The notes under the pieces: model-generated | The model's input: only the letters and a program-made list of their open reading frames with translations | Told to the model about the DNA's origin: nothing | The model's database searches: none | Position numbers and translations under genes: made by a program | From: Bifidobacterium avesanii | Lineage (GTDB): Bacteria > Actinomycetota > Actinomycetes > Actinomycetales > Bifidobacteriaceae | Direction of reading: 5' to 3' | Assembly: GCF_009299475.1 (NCBI RefSeq) | Contig: NZ_WBSN01000022.1 | Span: 1-36,835 of the forward strand | DNA length: 36,835 nt | Shown: piece after piece, positions 14,431 through 23,600 of the stretch | Position numbering within the stretch: the first letter of the stretch is position 1 | How the letters are laid out: each line of letters begins with the position of its first letter

Positions 14431-15396
14431 TCACCATTCCTCATCGTCGAAATCATCGTCACCGTAGGAAACGCCGGCAGCCACTTCGCCGGTCTTCTCG
14501 TCCCACAATCCCACATGATCGGCATCCGCATCATCATCGGCGTCGGACCTGCCAAGCAGTCCGCGGATATCCCGGGTCATGCGCTTCATGATGGACAGAT
14601 CGTATACGGCGTCACGCATCCGATGCCGTGTGGCGGAACCAATGTCATCCGGCTCCGCCGCGGCGGTTTCAAACGCCACCGGAATGGACAGCTCCGCCTT
14701 GTAAAGATCCGCGACATCGTATACAAATGATCGTTCATGGCCCACGTGGACGAATCCCAATCCCGGGGAACAACCAAGAGCGACAATCACCGAATGCGCC
14801 AGACCATACAGACAGGTGTGCGCTGCGGACAGGGCCTTGTTGATTTCGCTGCCGGCTGCGAAATCCGCGTGGTCATAGGTTCGCTTGTCCCATGTCACAC
14901 CAGTACGTTTCGCACATTCCCTGTAGACGCGACGCACGCGGGCGCCTTCGCGTCCACGCAATTGCTGCATCGTCAGGCAACTCACATCCTCATCCGGGAA
15001 ACGCATCTGATACATCGCCCGGGCCACGGCCAGCCTTGTTCTGGCATTGGAGACCAATCTCGCCTGCGCCTGAAGCAAAGCCGAGGAATGCGTCAACGGT
15101 TTGCCGAACGCGTACATGCGGACGCCACGTTCTCCCACCCAAATCACCGTTGCGCCATTGTCGCCGATCACCGTCATCGCCTGATGGGTGACGGAAGTGC
15201 CGGGGCCAAGCATCAATACGCCCAATGCGGCTGCGGGAACATGGACGATTCCCGTTCCGTCGATGACCGTGATGGCATTGTCCGAACGGTTGATCACGCA
15301 ATGTTCGAAGTACGCGAACGACATACGGTCCTCCGCCCGGACCAGTTCGCCGAGCTCGGGTGGAGGCGTTCCGGGAACCCGATTGCCGCCGCTCAT
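14431..15396 (-). CDS. cas1: Cas1e, CRISPR integrase
   Basis: A 321-residue protein. The metal-binding residues expected for Cas1 are visible: Glu150 in LRGREGARVR, His220 in HVGHERSF and Asp230 in DVADLYKAE. The N-terminal beta domain carries FAYFEHCVINRSDNAITVID. A very acidic tail (DADDDADADH and DDDFDDEEW) ends the protein. With Cas2 it integrates spacers at the leader end. ATG 15396 was chosen because GGAG lies 6 nt before it and it follows the cas6e stop by 2 bp; the frame extends to 15477 inside cas6e without support. Confidence 0.95.
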   Translation of the reverse strand: MSGGNRVPGTPPPELGELVRAEDRMSFAYFEHCVINRSDNAITVIDGTGIVHVPAAALGVLMLGPGTSVTHQAMTVIGDNGATVIWVGERGVRMYAFGKPLTHSSALLQAQARLVSNARTRLAVARAMYQMRFPDEDVSCLTMQQLRGREGARVRRVYRECAKRTGVTWDKRTYDHADFAAGSEINKALSAAHTCLYGLAHSVIVALGCSPGLGFVHVGHERSFVYDVADLYKAELSIPVAFETAAAEPDDIGSATRHRMRDAVYDLSIMKRMTRDIRGLLGRSDADDDADADHVGLWDEKTGEVAAGVSYGDDDFDDEEW

Positions 15397-15398
15397 GA

Positions 15399-16103
15399 TC
15401 ACTCCGGCTGCACCATGAGCGGGGCCACGGTCATCAGACCGCATCCGAAGCCTTTGGCCCTGCCCAGACCGTGGCACAGCGTCCGGCGGAACAGGTCGGC
15501 ATCCGTCACCTCCAATTGGCCGTCGAACACCGCCGTCGTCAGCGTGATGGTTTTTCCTTCGCGGCCAAACCGTTCCTGATGACGCTGACTGACCACCACC
15601 GAGGGATCTCCGCCATCATCGGGGATGATGGCGAAACCATGGGCGGCCGCCCGGGAAACCAGCCAGTCGCGTTGTTGGGCGGCCGTGACGTGTCCTTGGA
15701 TTTTGCCCACGACGCCCTCGCCATTCGCTTTAGGACGTCGTCCTTTATCCGCGAGCGCCTTGCGCGCGGGATTGGCCCGCAAGCGGAATTGCCACCGTTG
15801 GCCAACGGCAATCCGTGAAAGCAGCGGTGAGTAGTCCTTGCTTTCCCACTCCATATGCGTGGGCCATCCGGCCTGCTCGATGATATGCGCAAAATCCGGC
15901 GCCTCGGGACTGACCACGTACAGCCAGACGGTGTGATCCTGCGTCAACGTGTCCAGTCGCCAGAGAATGCGCCCATCGTCCCCGTCGCGTACGCTGCCCG
16001 GCGGAAACGCGCTCTCAACCGCCGCATGCATGCGATATGGCGATCCCACCAATTGCCGGGCACCGATTCTGGCCATATTAAGTGGCACTCGTGAAATGAA
16101 CAT
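15399..16103 (-). CDS. cas6e: Cas6e (CasE), crRNA-processing endoribonuclease
   Basis: A 234-residue protein of the RAMP fold. Tyr23 and His26 (SPYRMHAAVESAFP) match the catalytic His and nearby Tyr of Cas6e/Cse3, and the Gly-rich loop GLGRAKGFGCGL near the C-terminus is family-typical. It cuts pre-crRNA at the base of the repeat hairpin, leaving the 8-nt handle, and stays bound to the 3' hairpin within Cascade. It lies between cas5e (12-bp gap) and cas1 (2-bp gap). It would also be the enzyme to process the repeat-like hairpins at 20491-20569. Confidence 0.95.
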   Translation of the reverse strand: MFISRVPLNMARIGARQLVGSPYRMHAAVESAFPPGSVRDGDDGRILWRLDTLTQDHTVWLYVVSPEAPDFAHIIEQAGWPTHMEWESKDYSPLLSRIAVGQRWQFRLRANPARKALADKGRRPKANGEGVVGKIQGHVTAAQQRDWLVSRAAAHGFAIIPDDGGDPSVVVSQRHQERFGREGKTITLTTAVFDGQLEVTDADLFRRTLCHGLGRAKGFGCGLMTVAPLMVQPE

Positions 16104-16115
16104 AGTTGTACACTC

Positions 16116-16877
16116 CTAGGCAAAACTCAGGGGATCGGCGTCGCCGTTAAACGTCGGTGGTTCGTCAATCGCCGAAGGCTTTCGACCCACGACAGCCGAT
16201 CCCGCACCGACGCTGCCGGGATTATCGATGCGATACCGATGGACTGCACGGCCGGCGTAGCGCCTATCCTTCTGGCTGAAGGTCACGGGCAGGTCCGGCT
16301 GTGTCAGGAATGGCTCGTCGTCCCTAGCATCGCAGACGATTTCCAGCTGCTGGTCCGGATACCGCCTCATATACCACTTCGAGGCATGCCACGGCTCCCG
16401 TTCCAATGCCTGGCGAACATCGTTATATTCGTCATGGACGCCCAACGTGACCGGAAACTCGGGAGGACAGGATCGCCTTCCCAAATACAACGGCCATCGC
16501 GGCGTGCGCAGGGCATGGTCCAAGCCCTCAAGCATCGCTTTCTCGGCTTCCACTGCCGCCAGAAAACGGGCGTCAGCCAGATAATACCGATACGTCAGCG
16601 GCATCACCTTCTCGAAGTCGCGCGAATTGCGTTTGCGGGACAGGGACTTCTCCGTTTGGAAATCCTGCATGATTCGACCACGCTGCTCCACCCGCACGCC
16701 AAACCGCAAGCCAAGCAGATCCTCGATCGGATCCTCCCGCGTACGTCCTTGTGCCGAGGCCAACAGACCGATCACGGCGCTTTTCGTCGGCTCGGTGCGC
16801 GTCTCGCGCCGCACGAATCGCGACGAATCGCCCCACGATTGCATCGGGCCCGCGAGCTGCAATAGCAATACGCTCAT
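16116..16877 (-). CDS. cas5e: Cas5e (CasD), Cascade subunit
   Basis: A 253-residue protein starting MSVLLLQLAGPMQSWGDSSR, the Cas5e hallmark, and containing TRTEPTKSAVIGLLASAQGR and LYLGRRSCPP. Cas5e caps the 5' handle of crRNA in Cascade. ATG 16877 is preferred because AGGAG lies 5 nt upstream, formed by the last codons and stop of cas7e. The GTG at 16883 would overlap the cas7e stop and is the alternative. The junction GGAGTGATCATGAGC is identical to that between cas6e and cas1. Confidence 0.95.
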   Translation of the reverse strand: MSVLLLQLAGPMQSWGDSSRFVRRETRTEPTKSAVIGLLASAQGRTREDPIEDLLGLRFGVRVEQRGRIMQDFQTEKSLSRKRNSRDFEKVMPLTYRYYLADARFLAAVEAEKAMLEGLDHALRTPRWPLYLGRRSCPPEFPVTLGVHDEYNDVRQALEREPWHASKWYMRRYPDQQLEIVCDARDDEPFLTQPDLPVTFSQKDRRYAGRAVHRYRIDNPGSVGAGSAVVGRKPSAIDEPPTFNGDADPLSFA

Positions 16878-16879
16878 GA

Positions 16880-18013
16880 TCACTCCTTGGACAGCGCCTG
16901 CGTCAGAGCGGTCTTCAGTTCGGCCTTCAGCTCCGGGAACGATACATGCACGCTCACGGCGTCCAATTCGGGAACGGGCTCATCCGCAGTGATGTTCCAC
17001 GCTTGCCGAGGCTGCTCACCGTACGCCGACTGCACATAGGCCAGCTTGCGGCCCAGCCGAGCGGCCGCCTGCCGGGAGATCGACGTCCCCTCCTGTGGAC
17101 GCACGGGATCCTCAAAGGCGTCAACCACATTGATCGGCTGGTCATCCCGGATCATCACCACGCACGCGGTGGGCAGCGTGCGGTTGGCAAAAGTGTTCTG
17201 TTTGCCCGTCGGCATGGACCGAATGAACGCCTCCACGAATGCCGCGGCACCCTCGACTGTCGCCGCCGCATCCTGCAGCTGGTCATGGAGGGCGTTCACA
17301 TTCAACGTTGCGTACCGGTACAGCGTGGACGAATTGAAACCGACGGTATCCAGCATGGCGGCGCCTGCATTGTCGTCCGAAGCGCAGTCATCCACGGCGG
17401 TGAAGTAATCATACTCAGGCGTGATTTGGTCCACGGAAATCGCGTGCGCAACCTGAGCGGATGCGTCGGTGTTGAGATCCGGCGCGTCGGCCAGCATACG
17501 GCCGAACAGCGCGATATCCACGGCTTGGACGCCATGGAACACGGCGTCGATCTCCTTCTTCATCGCCGCGGTTGGCTTGGATGCCGCATCGACGCCCGCA
17601 TCCTGCCAAGTGATCGCCACATCCGCCAGCTGGGCGATCTCACGATGCGCGATGAAAATCAGATAATCCGTGGACAACGTGCCCTTGTCTTTGCCCGCAC
17701 GATCCGACTCCTTGATGTTCACGCCGGTGGCGGACAACGCGCATTTGGCCAGCGTCTCCGCGTCCTCGATGAGATCGGGCCTCTTGGCAATGATCGAGTC
17801 GCGAATCAGGGATACGGCGTTCTTGGTACGCACACCAAGGCGGCTGGAATCCAGCAGAGAGGGGAACATCTCCCGCATCGCGCGTTTCCAAGCCTGCGAG
17901 GAGACACGGGAGCGCAATACGCCGCCATATCGGGCGACTTTCGGGCTGCCGGTGTCATCGCGGTTGATGTTGCTCGGCGGCACATTCTGCAAATCGTACA
18001 GATCAATGAACAT
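16880..18013 (-). CDS. cas7e: Cas7e (CasC), Cascade backbone
   Basis: A 377-residue protein with the Cas7e opening MFIDLYDLQNVPPSNINRDD, then GSPKVARYGGVLRSRVSSQAWKR in two parts, and the typical GFNSSTLYRYA and PTGKQNTFANRTLP. Six copies form the helical backbone of Cascade along the guide, flipping out every sixth base. AAGGA lies 8 nt before ATG 18013. A 46-bp gap separates it from cse2, the longest within the operon. Confidence 0.96.
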   Translation of the reverse strand: MFIDLYDLQNVPPSNINRDDTGSPKVARYGGVLRSRVSSQAWKRAMREMFPSLLDSSRLGVRTKNAVSLIRDSIIAKRPDLIEDAETLAKCALSATGVNIKESDRAGKDKGTLSTDYLIFIAHREIAQLADVAITWQDAGVDAASKPTAAMKKEIDAVFHGVQAVDIALFGRMLADAPDLNTDASAQVAHAISVDQITPEYDYFTAVDDCASDDNAGAAMLDTVGFNSSTLYRYATLNVNALHDQLQDAAATVEGAAAFVEAFIRSMPTGKQNTFANRTLPTACVVMIRDDQPINVVDAFEDPVRPQEGTSISRQAAARLGRKLAYVQSAYGEQPRQAWNITADEPVPELDAVSVHVSFPELKAELKTALTQALSKE

Positions 18014-18059
18014 GGTCCTGTCCTTCCGGGTTTATGGTGAATCGTTCGTATATGTGGGT

Positions 18060-18683
18060 TTATTGGGTAATTGCGGACTTGGAGTAGTAGTCCATGCTCC
18101 AACGCTGGAACACGTCCTCGCGAGCGTCCGGGAACTGGACCTGATAGAGATCTTGGGCCAAGGAGCGGTAGTCGAGCACAATCGCACCGTCACCGGCTCC
18201 TCGCATCAGCATGATCAACGCCCGTACGCTGCGCACCACGCCTTCGAAATCCGGAGCGGCTTCGGCGGAGGAGAGATTGCGCTGCACTCCGCCAGCGTGA
18301 TCCAAGTCCGGATCGATGAGACGGCATGCGCGTCCAAAAGTCATGCGCTTCGTACGGGCGCTCTCGGCGTTTTGGGCGACCCCGCGGCTACGGGACTGCT
18401 GATGCAACGCATAGAGCTCCAACGTGGTTTTCAATGCACGAAGTGCGGCGGGATCCTCATCCGGGGATGGCAGGTTTTCCGGCCATCCCTCAAACAGGTC
18501 TCCGCCGATCAGCATCCATGCCGGCGCGCCGCCGTCCAAATCGCGTCTGAGACGGGCCAACGCGGCCCTGGAACGCGGAGTGCCGCCATCCCTTTTGGTG
18601 TATTCGTTCTGCAGCCGAAACACCTGTTTGTTGACGAAGAAACCCAGCTCCTTCGCCGCATCGCGAGAGAAGAACCGTCGCAT
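18060..18683 (-). CDS. cse2: Cse2 (CasB), Cascade small subunit
   Basis: A 207-residue, helix-rich, basic protein of the Cse2 family. MRRFFSRDAAKELGFFVNKQ begins it, and residues ~30-60 hold a run of Arg pairs (SRAALARLRRDLDG) as usual for this subunit, which as a dimer contacts target and displaced DNA strands. The start ATG 18683 has AGGAG 7 nt upstream. ATG 18689, which overlaps the cas8e stop as ATGA, is only 1 nt from that ribosome site and is the alternative. Confidence 0.9.
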   Translation of the reverse strand: MRRFFSRDAAKELGFFVNKQVFRLQNEYTKRDGGTPRSRAALARLRRDLDGGAPAWMLIGGDLFEGWPENLPSPDEDPAALRALKTTLELYALHQQSRSRGVAQNAESARTKRMTFGRACRLIDPDLDHAGGVQRNLSSAEAAPDFEGVVRSVRALIMLMRGAGDGAIVLDYRSLAQDLYQVQFPDAREDVFQRWSMDYYSKSAITQ

Positions 18684-18685
18684 CG

Positions 18686-20401
18686 TCATTCTCCTTCCTT
18701 GTTGTCCGGGCCGATGCCCAAATACTTGTTCAGACCGCCCAGAAACAGCTGCGTGGCGCGTGCAACGCTCATCCGGCCCATTTTCCCGATGTCACGTTCG
18801 ACGAACATCGGCGCATGGCTATCAGTCAGATATTCCCAGCCAATGTCGGTCAAAGTCCGGTGAATGTCGGCCCGCCAAAGGTTGCCATAGGACTCGTAAT
18901 CCTTGTCCGCGGTGAAGCCGGCCAGACGATCACGAAACAGCGCGTCGAGCTGCGCATAGGCGTTTTCACGAACATGATCGGAAGCGGCCTGCGCCCGACC
19001 GCCGGATGCGCGGTCACCGGCAACGGCGGCCAGATTACGCACATAGCTTGTAAGTACGAGGTCCACCGCCGCACGCGTATCGTCAATGATCTTCACCACG
19101 GTGTTGATCGCCGGATAATCCGCGCGCGAGAAGGCCAACGGCAATGTCAGCACGTCGTCGACGCCGGTCTCGTACACACTGCTTTGAGTTCCGTACGTCA
19201 TGCCTTGCGTGTGGATTGAGAACGAGGCGAGAACGTGCTTATCCGAATCAAGGCACCCCGTACGCTGCAGTTCCTCGACCCATCGGATCACACCCGGACG
19301 CAGATCTCTGTCGCCAACCGCGATCATCGGGCCCAAGCCGCGCCACAGCGCCTTGCCCGCATCATGGGTGACCGGCATTAGCGGCGGAGTCGACAATCCC
19401 AGCTTTTTCTGCTGGGTTGGACTTATGCGCCAAGCCGTCATCTGCTCGCAGCTATCGGTGTTATATGGGGCGATGACGTCGCCATAGCAGTTCACGATGC
19501 CGATGATGCGCGAACCATCATCGTTCGGCACCAGACGCAGACGCCGGGATTGCAGAGTCAGCGCATCCACCGGGCCGGTGAATGACGCGCGAACCGTCAG
19601 GTCGGGGCCGGACGGTTCATCCAGTTCCCAAGGCGGCACATCATCCTCGTTGCCGAACAGCCGATTTTCGTCGTCAGCGGTGTCATACAGGCACCAGTTC
19701 AACATCAGTGTCTGGAATAACGTCTTGCTCTCGACCATAACCGGTCCAAGCGCTCCCAGCCAGCCGGTACCGGCCATTCCCTTGGGGGCATACACCTTGC
19801 CTTTGTTGACGTGAGTGTTGCCAATCACGGGGGTTTTGATTCCCGCCGTGTCATACGCCTGCAGGAACAGGAGCCAACGCGCGGCTTCAGCAAGACCGAT
19901 GGATTCCAAAGCTCTCGGCGAACGCATGGAAAATAGGAATTTATCCGGTTTGGGTACATCGGCGATCATTTCGCCAACCGGGTCATATTTCTTCTTGCCT
20001 TCATACGCCAAACCGGGAACCTGATAGAACGGATGCTTGGGATCCAGCAGATAAAAGCGATCGTGGAATTCGTCAAGATACTCGTCGATTTCATTCATGC
20101 TGAACGTCTCGGCGTTCCAAAGAAACTTCCATAATCTTCGCGTATCGCCCCGCGTGGCTTCCGGATCGCAATATGCGCAATACAGGATTGCCACCAACAG
20201 CCGGATCATCGGTACGCTTTGCTGAGACAGATCGCCGGCAATCGAACGAATGCGTGGCGCTTCCCGGAACACCTCGCGCAAGGACAGTTCTCTGAAGCTC
20301 CCGTCTGAGAGCACACATGGCACCCATGGGTTGTCAAGAAGGTTGAACCGTCTCGAAAAAGCAGCGCTGCCCATTTCGCAACCAGTCCTTTCCACCGTCA
20401 T
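18686..20401 (-). CDS. cas8e: Cas8e (Cse1/CasA), Cascade large subunit
   Basis: A 571-residue protein of usual length. It carries FNLLDNPWVPCVLSDGSFRE, LSLREVFREAPRIRSIAGDL, FYLLDPKHPFYQVPG and TPVIGNTHVNKGK, the recurring Cse1 blocks, plus a C-terminal helical bundle. Cas8e recognises the PAM, anchors the crRNA handle and recruits Cas3. First gene of the Cascade-adaptation operon. ATG 20401 lies 26 nt or so after the predicted transcript start; ATG 20374 (MGSAAFSRRFNLLDNPW), with AAGGA 12 nt upstream, is a possible alternative. Its promoter appears to be the target of the crRNA-like element just upstream. Confidence 0.96.
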   Translation of the reverse strand: MTVERTGCEMGSAAFSRRFNLLDNPWVPCVLSDGSFRELSLREVFREAPRIRSIAGDLSQQSVPMIRLLVAILYCAYCDPEATRGDTRRLWKFLWNAETFSMNEIDEYLDEFHDRFYLLDPKHPFYQVPGLAYEGKKKYDPVGEMIADVPKPDKFLFSMRSPRALESIGLAEAARWLLFLQAYDTAGIKTPVIGNTHVNKGKVYAPKGMAGTGWLGALGPVMVESKTLFQTLMLNWCLYDTADDENRLFGNEDDVPPWELDEPSGPDLTVRASFTGPVDALTLQSRRLRLVPNDDGSRIIGIVNCYGDVIAPYNTDSCEQMTAWRISPTQQKKLGLSTPPLMPVTHDAGKALWRGLGPMIAVGDRDLRPGVIRWVEELQRTGCLDSDKHVLASFSIHTQGMTYGTQSSVYETGVDDVLTLPLAFSRADYPAINTVVKIIDDTRAAVDLVLTSYVRNLAAVAGDRASGGRAQAASDHVRENAYAQLDALFRDRLAGFTADKDYESYGNLWRADIHRTLTDIGWEYLTDSHAPMFVERDIGKMGRMSVARATQLFLGGLNKYLGIGPDNKEGE

Positions 20402-20433
20402 CTACGACGGTTCCCGGTTGATCTGATAAGTTC

Positions 20434-20462
20434 AGCATAGCACGCATATACAAAATCAGCAA
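20434..20462 (-). promoter_or_regulatory. Predicted cas8e operon promoter
   Basis: On the minus strand TTGCTG (20462-20457) and TATGCT (20439-20434) are separated by 17 bp. The transcript would start near 20427, about 26 nt before ATG 20401. The -35 box directly abuts the protospacer-like sequence at 20464-20484, and two bases of its would-be PAM (AAC, 20461-20463) overlap it. Confidence 0.55.
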
Positions 20463-20463
20463 C

Positions 20464-20484
20464 GTGGAAAAGGAAAGGTGTGAT
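20464..20484 (+). promoter_or_regulatory. Protospacer-like target beside the cas8e promoter
   Basis: This 21-bp stretch equals the spacer-like sequence between the two degenerate repeats (minus strand 20539-20519) at 18 of 21 positions. The differences are at guide positions 6, 11 and 21; position 6 is one that Cascade flips out and does not need paired. The bases 5' of it are AAC. Part of it (AAGGTGTGA, 20475-20483) also forms an inverted repeat with 20520-20528, a direct consequence of the same similarity. Confidence 0.6.
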
Positions 20485-20490
20485 TTGATT

Positions 20491-20569
20491 GCTGAATCCC
20501 TGCATACGCAGGGAACACGTCACACCTTGCCTTATCCACAGGGTCATCCCTCAGTAGAGGGATAAATCC
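20491..20569 (-). ncRNA. Candidate crRNA-like autorepressor RNA (CreR/CreA type)
   Basis: In transcript order (minus strand): a degenerate repeat at 20569-20540 with stem CCCTC-TACT-GAGGG and handle ATGACCCT (array handle ATGATCCC); a 21-nt spacer-like sequence (20539-20519); and a second degenerate repeat at 20518-20491 that keeps GTGTTCCC, loop GTAT and stem CCCTGC/GCAGGG. In the second stem both members of one base pair changed together (C-G to U-A), so the RNA fold was conserved while the sequence drifted. The orientation matches the array. The guide matches the cas8e promoter region. Known CreA and CreR RNAs are such minimal CRISPRs within cas loci that guide Cascade to repress toxin or cas promoters. 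It lies 55 bp past the cas3 stop and may be made from the cas3 transcript or its own promoter. Not yet shown to be expressed. Confidence 0.65.
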
Positions 20570-20604
20570 CATCATGAGCCCAAGCCCCGACCCGCCGCTC
20601 AATA

Positions 20605-20622
20605 GCATGTAGCACTACATGC
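20605..20622. repeat. 18-bp palindrome just past the cas3 stop
   Basis: GCATGTAG (20605-20612) and CTACATGC (20615-20622) form a perfect 8-bp inverted repeat with a 2-bp centre, beginning one base after the cas3 stop codon. It could be a protein-binding site for the CreR-like transcript or a weak transcript end for cas3. No U-tract follows. Confidence 0.5.
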
Positions 20623-20623
20623 A

Positions 20624-23600
20624 CTACTCGGCCTTCGCCACGCCGAGCCCGCCGACCCGGCTATAGCTCACATCAAATCCATTGACGCGAGCATGCAACA
20701 CGCCGTCTCCGTCTTCTTCCAAAAACAGAGTCAACCGGCCGGCCAGCCAAGGCGAGTCCGCCCACAGCAAGGTTTCGTCGCCGCAGCCGCGTTCCAGCTC
20801 GTCAATCAGCGCGTCGATTCTGTCGTAGCCACTCATCTTCGCCGGCAGCCGCACCGAGCATTGCGAGACGAGCAGCGCCAAGCGATCATCCGGTATCGAA
20901 CCCGTGGGCACTTCAGCGCCCAGCTCAATGCCATGCGAGGGATCGCCAATCCAAGGCAGCAGCCGGACGGTCTCGCCGCAACGTCTCAACAGCATGACCT
21001 CAACCGTTTCCTGCGTGTCACGAACTGCGCGCTGGCCCTTATCGTCGTCGGCGTCATCAAGCGGACTATGCTTGAACCAATCGGTTAGGGTGTCCCGGTT
21101 GTCATCCATGCCGCGCAACGATTTGATCCGGTAGGAATGCGCACGCAGACGCTTCTTCTCCCATTCGCCGGAGCGGTGATCGACCGCCGCCGCATACGAT
21201 TTCCGCCACGATTCGGGAATCGCGCCAATCGCCCGATCGCCATAGGCCCGCCGCACAAAGGCCGCGATGTCCCCTGGCAGATGCGCGGTCATCGTCGAGG
21301 ACAGCGATGCCAACCCCATGACGCCCAGGGTCTCCATCAGTGATGCCTCCTCATATACCGCCTTGACATCGCCGTCATATCGAGGCTCGGCCTCGCCATC
21401 CCATGACTCAATCCCGCGGATATAACAGGTTGCCGTCTGCAGTCGAAGCGGTCGATCGCACTGCTCGTCGCCTCGAACATGACGATGCACGCGGCCAAGA
21501 CGCTGCATGAGCAGATCCACCGGCGCAATGTCCGTAACCAGTGCATCGAAATCGATGTCCAGCGACTGCTCCAGCACCTGCGTGCCTACAACGACCAAAC
21601 GTTCAGGGCGGCGACCGTTCGCGCGGGTGCTGCGGGGTCCGAGCAGTTCACGCAATTCTCGCTCGTTGTCCATGCGGTCCATGTCCACGAATCGGGAATG
21701 CGTCAGCCGAACTGCATCGGAGCCATAGCGCGCGGACAACAGATCCGCCGCATGTTGCGCGCGTCCGACTGCATCGCATATGACGCCAATGCAACCTCCG
21801 CTTTCAAGCAGACCGTCAAGCAGCGCGATCAGCGACTCGTCATCATCCGGCATGAGACGGCATGACACCTGTAGAGATCGCCCGGATGGGGCAACGGGCT
21901 CCGAGCGCAATTGCGACCCGGACGAATAGGTAATCATCGGATATGCCGACGTTTCTTCACTCGGTTCCCGAATTGCCGACGCAGCTGGAGCAACCGCCGC
22001 CATTCCACGTCGCCTGCGACGACGGGGATGAACCGGCAGCTCGCTCACACCATCCGCCAATCCCACCGACGCCGTAGACTGGTGTTGTTGTTCGCCGACG
22101 GACCGCCCGCGCAGATACGCCTCCGCCATCTCCCGCCTCTGCCGTTCCGGCAGCGTGGCGGACAGCAGCACCACCGGCGCGCGAAACCCACCCAGCCATT
22201 CAAGGATGCGTTTCAGATACTCCTGCATATAGGCGTCGTACGCATGGCACTCATCGATGACGACGACCTTGTTGGCGAGCGCCAGTTGCCGGAGCACGAC
22301 ATGCTTCATCTGCAAGGCGCCCATAAGCACCTGATCCACGGTGCACACCAAAAAATTGGCCAGAACACCTTTCTTCCGCCCCCACATCCACTCGGACACC
22401 ATGGTTTCCGGCGTGACCTTTCCCCGCACACCTCCGCCGCAGGAATCCGCATCCGGGTCAATCGACGACATCGCACGACGCGAAGCCGCGATGATGCCTC
22501 GGAACTCCTCGTTAAGCCGGGCCTTGCCGTGAGCGAGCCAGATTGTCTTGTCGTCTTCCCCATCAGGTGCGGGCAAGGCGTCAAGCCACTCATGCACCCT
22601 GCCGAACATGGCGTCGGTGGTCGCCATTGTGGGCAACGCCACGCAGATTCCACCGCGCCCGGTGCGCCGGGCCAGCAACTCCGCGGCTGCGAGCGCGGCT
22701 TCGGTTTTGCCCTCGCCCATCGGCGCCTCGATGATCATCAAGCCGGGCGCCTCTACCGTTCTCGCAAGCCTTGCCGCCTCACATTGCACAGGCCGAGGGC
22801 TAGCTCCCTCCGGGAGTTTGAATCTGGACCGAAACCACTTCCCCAGATCTTCGGGATTGTCAAGGCTCATATCGGGAGCGCCGGGAGCGGAACGCCAAGG
22901 CTCGCACAGATGCAGGTTGCTCCACGCACGCTCGGCGCGCGCGTTCAGTCCCTCCCACGAGTGCACATCATCGCAGCCGCCGTCATCGCAGGACAGCGCA
23001 GTCAACGTTCCGGGAACGGGAATCAAAGGGAACAGACCCTCGTCGCCGTTGCTGGCCATCCAGTCGGCCATGACGACCAGACCGGTCAGCAGCGATTCGC
23101 TTTCGGCGCTCAGCCACGTTGCTCCCAGAGTCTCAACGAGCGACGCGGACAGACCGGCTCGTTGAATGACGAATTCCAGCAGCTCGCCCTGAACGGATTG
23201 CCATAGCCCTTGCGCCGCTTCATCCCACCCCATACGAATGAGTTCGCCGAGTCTGGCGTCCTTTATTTTGCAGTCTTCGGACGGCGTACCGTGGTGTCCG
23301 CCGATCACGCTCGCATATGATCGCGCAACATCGCTTTTCCACCCGTATGTCTTGCACATGTACCATTCGAAGATGGCCTGCCCGGCTATCGGATGGGACG
23401 GCTTGTTGAAGTTGGCGAAATCACGTCTGACCGGCAGTCCTGCGCGCTCCGGCAGCCACGCCAGCGACTCCGGCGATCCGCCATTCGCCGGCTCGAAGCG
23501 AATCGGCTTGGCCTGGAAGACCGGCGTGGCCTTCCCAACGTCGTGGGCGCCGGCAAGCATCAGATACACGGCACGGGCCTGATCCACACCGCTCACGTCA

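Noticed and set aside
20456..20608. A 50-codon minus-strand frame through the CreR-like element (ATG 20608 to TGA 20456), considered as a CreT-like toxin.
   Set aside because: No ribosome site, it runs through both repeat-like hairpins and the target, and its peptide has no features of a toxin. The open frame is probably chance.
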